This document shows positions 5,460 through 7,485 of a stretch of 7,485 nucleotides of DNA, one piece after another. Made by a program: the position numbers and the translations under genes. The notes below the pieces were generated by a model, which saw nothing but the letters and a program-made list of their open reading frames with translations, was not told the DNA's origin and made no database searches. The DNA lies in NCBI GenBank assembly GCA_929200485.1, contig CAKMZU010000170.1, positions 1 through 7,485 on the forward strand. The letters run 5' to 3'. Position 1 is the first letter of the stretch; the number at the start of each line of letters is the position of its first letter. Source of the DNA: an uncultured Gammaproteobacteria bacterium. GTDB taxonomy: Bacteria; Pseudomonadota; Gammaproteobacteria; Pseudomonadales; DT-91.

Positions 5460-5789
5460 TTACTTTGAACGGTTTGCTTTTTCTTCTAAGCCTGATAAAT
5501 CAAACCGCCGTTCCAATTCTTTCAAAACTGCTTCGTGCGATTCTCCTAGATGGCCTAATAAAACCAAGGAATGAAACCACAAATCTGCCATTTCATAAAT
5601 GAAATCTTTATTACTGCCAGACTGCTTGGCATCTTTTGCCGCAATCACCACCTCTGTGGCCTCTTCACCCACCTTCTTTAAAATGTGATCCAAGCCTTTA
5701 TGATGAAGACTTGCGACGTAAGAACTGTCTTTATCTGCATTCTTACGCGCTTCGAGCACTTTATCTAGCCGTTTTAATACATCCGTCAT
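5460..5789 (-). CDS. hisE: Phosphoribosyl-ATP pyrophosphatase (HisE)
   Basis: HisE hydrolyses phosphoribosyl-ATP to phosphoribosyl-AMP and pyrophosphate, the second step of histidine synthesis, in the cytoplasm. The 109 residues are the normal length for a stand-alone enzyme. MazG-type metal-binding residues are visible in [15 protein letters not shown] (38-52: Glu42, Glu43, Glu46) and YEMADLWFH (65-73: Glu66, Asp69). The N-terminus [12 protein letters not shown] and the [15 protein letters not shown] segment also match the family. ATG 5789 overlaps the hisI stop in an ATGA junction, so the two are translationally coupled. In enteric bacteria the two activities are fused as HisIE, whereas here they are separate as in pseudomonads. 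Confidence 0.96.
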   Translation of the reverse strand: MTDVLKRLDKVLEARKNADKDSSYVASLHHKGLDHILKKVGEEATEVVIAAKDAKQSGSNKDFIYEMADLWFHSLVLLGHLGESHEAVLKELERRFDLSGLEEKANRSK

Positions 5790-6172
5790 TTTTTATACAT
5801 CTCACTTGGGTCTTTCAATATATCGCTTTTGGCTATCCATTGATCATCCTCAAGTATTCGATAAAAACAGCTTCGTCTACCTGTGTGGCAAGCAATACCG
5901 CCAATTTGATCAATCTTAAGCAACAAGGCATCACCATCGCAGTCTAAGTGCATGCTATGAATTTTTTGCAAATTCCCCGATGACTCGCCTTTTTTCCAAA
6001 GTGCCTGTCTTGAACGAGACCAATAAACGGCAAAACCTGTTTCTACTGTTAACGCCAAGGATTCCGCACTCATCCAGGCCATCATCATCACATCACCTGT
6101 TTGAGCATCCTGCGCAATGGCTGGCAATAAGCCCTCTTCCGTCCACTTGATCTTATCTAACCAGTCAGTCAT
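5786..6172 (-). CDS. hisI: Phosphoribosyl-AMP cyclohydrolase (HisI)
   Basis: HisI opens the purine ring of phosphoribosyl-AMP, the third step of histidine synthesis. From ATG 6172 it has 128 residues. It begins [10 protein letters not shown], then [15 protein letters not shown] (29-34), [17 protein letters not shown] (50-66), HLDCDGDA (75-82) and [16 protein letters not shown] (90-105). Cys78, Cys95 and Cys102 are the zinc ligands, and Asp77, Asp79 and Asp81 bind Mg. I chose 6172 because relatives begin at xDWLDEIKW. A TTG at 6199 would add nine hydrophobic residues and has a better ribosome site (AAGG five bases upstream), so the start is not certain. It is the first gene of the minus-strand block and faces the phospholipase gene across a shared regulatory gap. 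Confidence 0.95.
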   Translation of the reverse strand: MTDWLDKIKWTEEGLLPAIAQDAQTGDVMMMAWMSAESLALTVETGFAVYWSRSRQALWKKGESSGNLQKIHSMHLDCDGDALLLKIDQIGGIACHTGRRSCFYRILEDDQWIAKSDILKDPSEMYKK

Positions 6173-6245
6173 ACCATATTGCCAAGTAAAAAACAGCAAT
6201 CTTACCTTTTAAAACTGCTGAATGGAATTAAGCCTGCGGAAGATT

Positions 6246-6287
6246 TCACTTATTGATATGAATCACTTTAGTGAATTCACTCTCACT
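6246..6287. promoter_or_regulatory. Cluster of five TCACT/AGTGA half-sites, probable operator
   Basis: TCACT occurs at 6246-6250, 6263-6267, 6277-6281 and 6283-6287, with the reverse AGTGA at 6270-6274. Two overlapping dyads result: TCACT-TT-AGTGA (6263-6274) and the perfect 12-bp palindrome AGTGAATTCACT (6270-6281). The cluster lies between the divergent hisI and phospholipase genes and overlaps the candidate -35 of the latter. The spacing does not match a Pho box. The regulator is unknown. Confidence 0.4.
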
Positions 6288-6305
6288 TTCTGATTATTTT
6301 ATGAT
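6276..6305 (+). promoter_or_regulatory. Candidate promoter of the phospholipase gene
   Basis: TTCACT (6276-6281, four of six matches) and TATGAT (6300-6305, five of six) are separated by 18 bases. Transcription would start near 6312, giving a leader of about 50 bases. The -35 lies inside the 12-bp palindrome, so a bound protein would be expected to block or alter its use. Confidence 0.35.
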
Positions 6306-6361
6306 CTTAAAACCTGACCGCACATTATCATCATCCAAAAATAATAATAAAAGGATGCTGC

Positions 6362-7485
6362 ATGATACTGAAAATCCCAAAAGTCATAGTTGCGTTGTCG
6401 CTATCACTGCTAACACTTTCCCCCTTAAGCTTTTCACATAAGGACGAGGCATACAATCACGGCAGCGGTGCCGTTGCCAATAACCAAAACTGGATGTCTC
6501 GAGTTGATGGACAAAAAAGATTAAGCGAACTTTCCCTGCCAGGAACACATGACACTATGTCAGTCAAAGGTGGTGATATTGCTCAAAATCAAACCATGAC
6601 TCTCACTGAACAACTAAATTCAGGTATTCGTGTTTTCGACATGCGCACTCGACATATCGATAACACATTTAGAATGCATCATGGCCTCATTGCTCAGGAC
6701 ACGTATTTTGGTGAAGATGTTTTAAAAGTCATTGAGGATTTCCTAAATGCCAACCCAACGGAAACGGTGTTGTTTCGTTTGCGTTCCGAACACACGCCAT
6801 CAAACAATACACGAAGTTATACTGAAACGCTGGATAGTTACTTGGCACAGTACGGCACAAAACGCTGGGTACCCACTGAAGGCAACCCAACCCTTGATGA
6901 GGTACGTGGAAAATTTGTCATTCTTCAAGAGTTTTCAGGAACGGCAAAGGATGGCTATAACTATGGTTTGCCCTATGGAAACATAGACAAACAGGATGAC
7001 TACGCGTTAACAACCAACTGGGATCTTTACGACAAATGGATTGCGATTAAAAATCACCTGATCAAAGCAAAAAACGGCGATCGCGATACCTTTTACATGA
7101 ACTACCTTAGCGGTGCCAACGGTTCATTCCCTTATTTTGTCGCCAGTGGGCATTCCAGCAACGGCACATCAGCCCCAAGACTTGCTACCGGTTTAACTAC
7201 GCCTGGCTGGAATGATTCTTATCCTGATTTTCCTCGTGTCAGCTGCGCTATCGGCATCTGTACTATCGCCTTTGAAGGCACGAACACCTTAACTGCGGAT
7301 TATCTCGCGAATAATAATATCGTCAAAGGCGTTATGCCCGGCATGATTATGACTGATTTCCCCGGCAAACGACTGATTGAAAACATTATCAATCTGAATG
7401 AATTAAGTGATTACAGCTTTAATGAGTTCGCTTGGGGGACAGCAACAAATGAAAACATCAATCTTTGTGCCGGGGGTTGTAAGGT
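6362..7485 (+). CDS. Secreted phosphatidylinositol-specific phospholipase C, 3' end cut by window
   Basis: The open frame from ATG 6362 runs to the window edge without a stop: 374 complete codons. AAGGA at 6351-6355 lies six bases before the ATG. Residues 1-25 are a Sec signal peptide: Lys4 and Lys7, a hydrophobic core, then SFS before His26. The PI-PLC X domain spans about 43-343 and resembles the Bacillus enzyme throughout: NWMSRVDGQKRLSELSLPGTHDTM gives catalytic His63 with Asp64; IRVFDMRTR (89-97) gives Asp93 and Arg95; MHHG (105-108) gives the second catalytic His107; NPTETVLFRLRSE, EVRGKFVILQEFSG and MTDFPGKR (329-336) follow. The enzyme cleaves phosphatidylinositol or GPI anchors to diacylglycerol and cyclic inositol phosphate outside the cell. 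The residues after about 343 (with FAWGTATNENINLC and CAGGC) exceed the single-domain length and may start a further domain. Four Cys suggest disulfides. It is transcribed divergently from hisI. Confidence 0.93.
   Translation, partial: MILKIPKVIVALSLSLLTLSPLSFSHKDEAYNHGSGAVANNQNWMSRVDGQKRLSELSLPGTHDTMSVKGGDIAQNQTMTLTEQLNSGIRVFDMRTRHIDNTFRMHHGLIAQDTYFGEDVLKVIEDFLNANPTETVLFRLRSEHTPSNNTRSYTETLDSYLAQYGTKRWVPTEGNPTLDEVRGKFVILQEFSGTAKDGYNYGLPYGNIDKQDDYALTTNWDLYDKWIAIKNHLIKAKNGDRDTFYMNYLSGANGSFPYFVASGHSSNGTSAPRLATGLTTPGWNDSYPDFPRVSCAIGICTIAFEGTNTLTADYLANNNIVKGVMPGMIMTDFPGKRLIENIINLNELSDYSFNEFAWGTATNENINLCAGGCK

Noticed and set aside
5636..5947. Plus-strand open frame of 103 codons
   Set aside because: It is antisense to hisE and hisI, whose catalytic motifs are intact on the other strand; its composition shows no domain.
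6332..6357. CATCC/GGATG inverted repeat over the phospholipase ribosome site
   Set aside because: It is only 5 bp with a 16-base A-rich loop, so too weak to claim as a regulatory hairpin.
6747..6986. Plus-strand open frame of 79 codons
   Set aside because: It lies in another frame inside the phospholipase gene, whose conserved motifs run through the whole stretch.
1..7485. CRISPR arrays, insertion sequences, tRNA or rRNA genes
   Set aside because: I saw no regularly spaced repeats, transposase genes, terminal inverted repeats or tRNA-like folds anywhere in the window.

Overview
The window reads as chromosomal DNA of a gammaproteobacterium with fairly low GC content (roughly 40%, estimated by eye). 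The best evidence is the minus-strand block hisI-hisE-tatA-tatB-tatC. That order is familiar from Pseudomonas, Marinobacter and related orders, and the TatB, TatC and HisI sequences are of the gammaproteobacterial type. I cannot name the genus.

Layout. (1) Positions 93-2271, plus strand: four tightly packed genes encode a BLUF-fold protein with a probable winged-helix C-terminus, a small Ras-like GTPase of the MglA/COG2229 type, and two different Roadblock/LC7 proteins. A 12-bp perfect hairpin closes the unit. (2) Positions 2281-3938, minus strand: a RibD-C/dihydrofolate-reductase-like oxidoreductase, a metaxin/FAX-type glutathione-S-transferase-like protein, and a 68-residue DUF465 (YdcH) protein. 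(3) Positions 3939-4109: a short non-coding gap with two inverted repeats. (4) Positions 4110-6172, minus strand: tatC, tatB, tatA, hisE and hisI in coordinate order, transcribed from hisI towards tatC. (5) Positions 6173-6361: a divergent intergenic region with five TCACT/AGTGA half-sites and a perfect 12-bp palindrome. (6) Position 6362 to the right edge, plus strand: a secreted phosphatidylinositol-specific phospholipase C, cut off by the window end and with no stop codon inside the window.

How they work together. The tat genes encode the twin-arginine export machinery. HisI and HisE catalyse the third and second steps of histidine synthesis and are only positional partners of tat. The phospholipase has a Sec-type signal peptide, so it is not an obvious Tat substrate. 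The part most likely to be under-described is the first operon. A BLUF-fold domain appears to have lost its flavin-pocket residues and sits with a GTPase and two Roadblock proteins. This resembles MglA/MglB polarity switches and the actinobacterial conservons (Roadblock, DUF742, GTPase), but with a BLUF-like protein in place of the usual sensor. That functional reading is inference. The gene families of the GTPase and Roadblock proteins are well supported.
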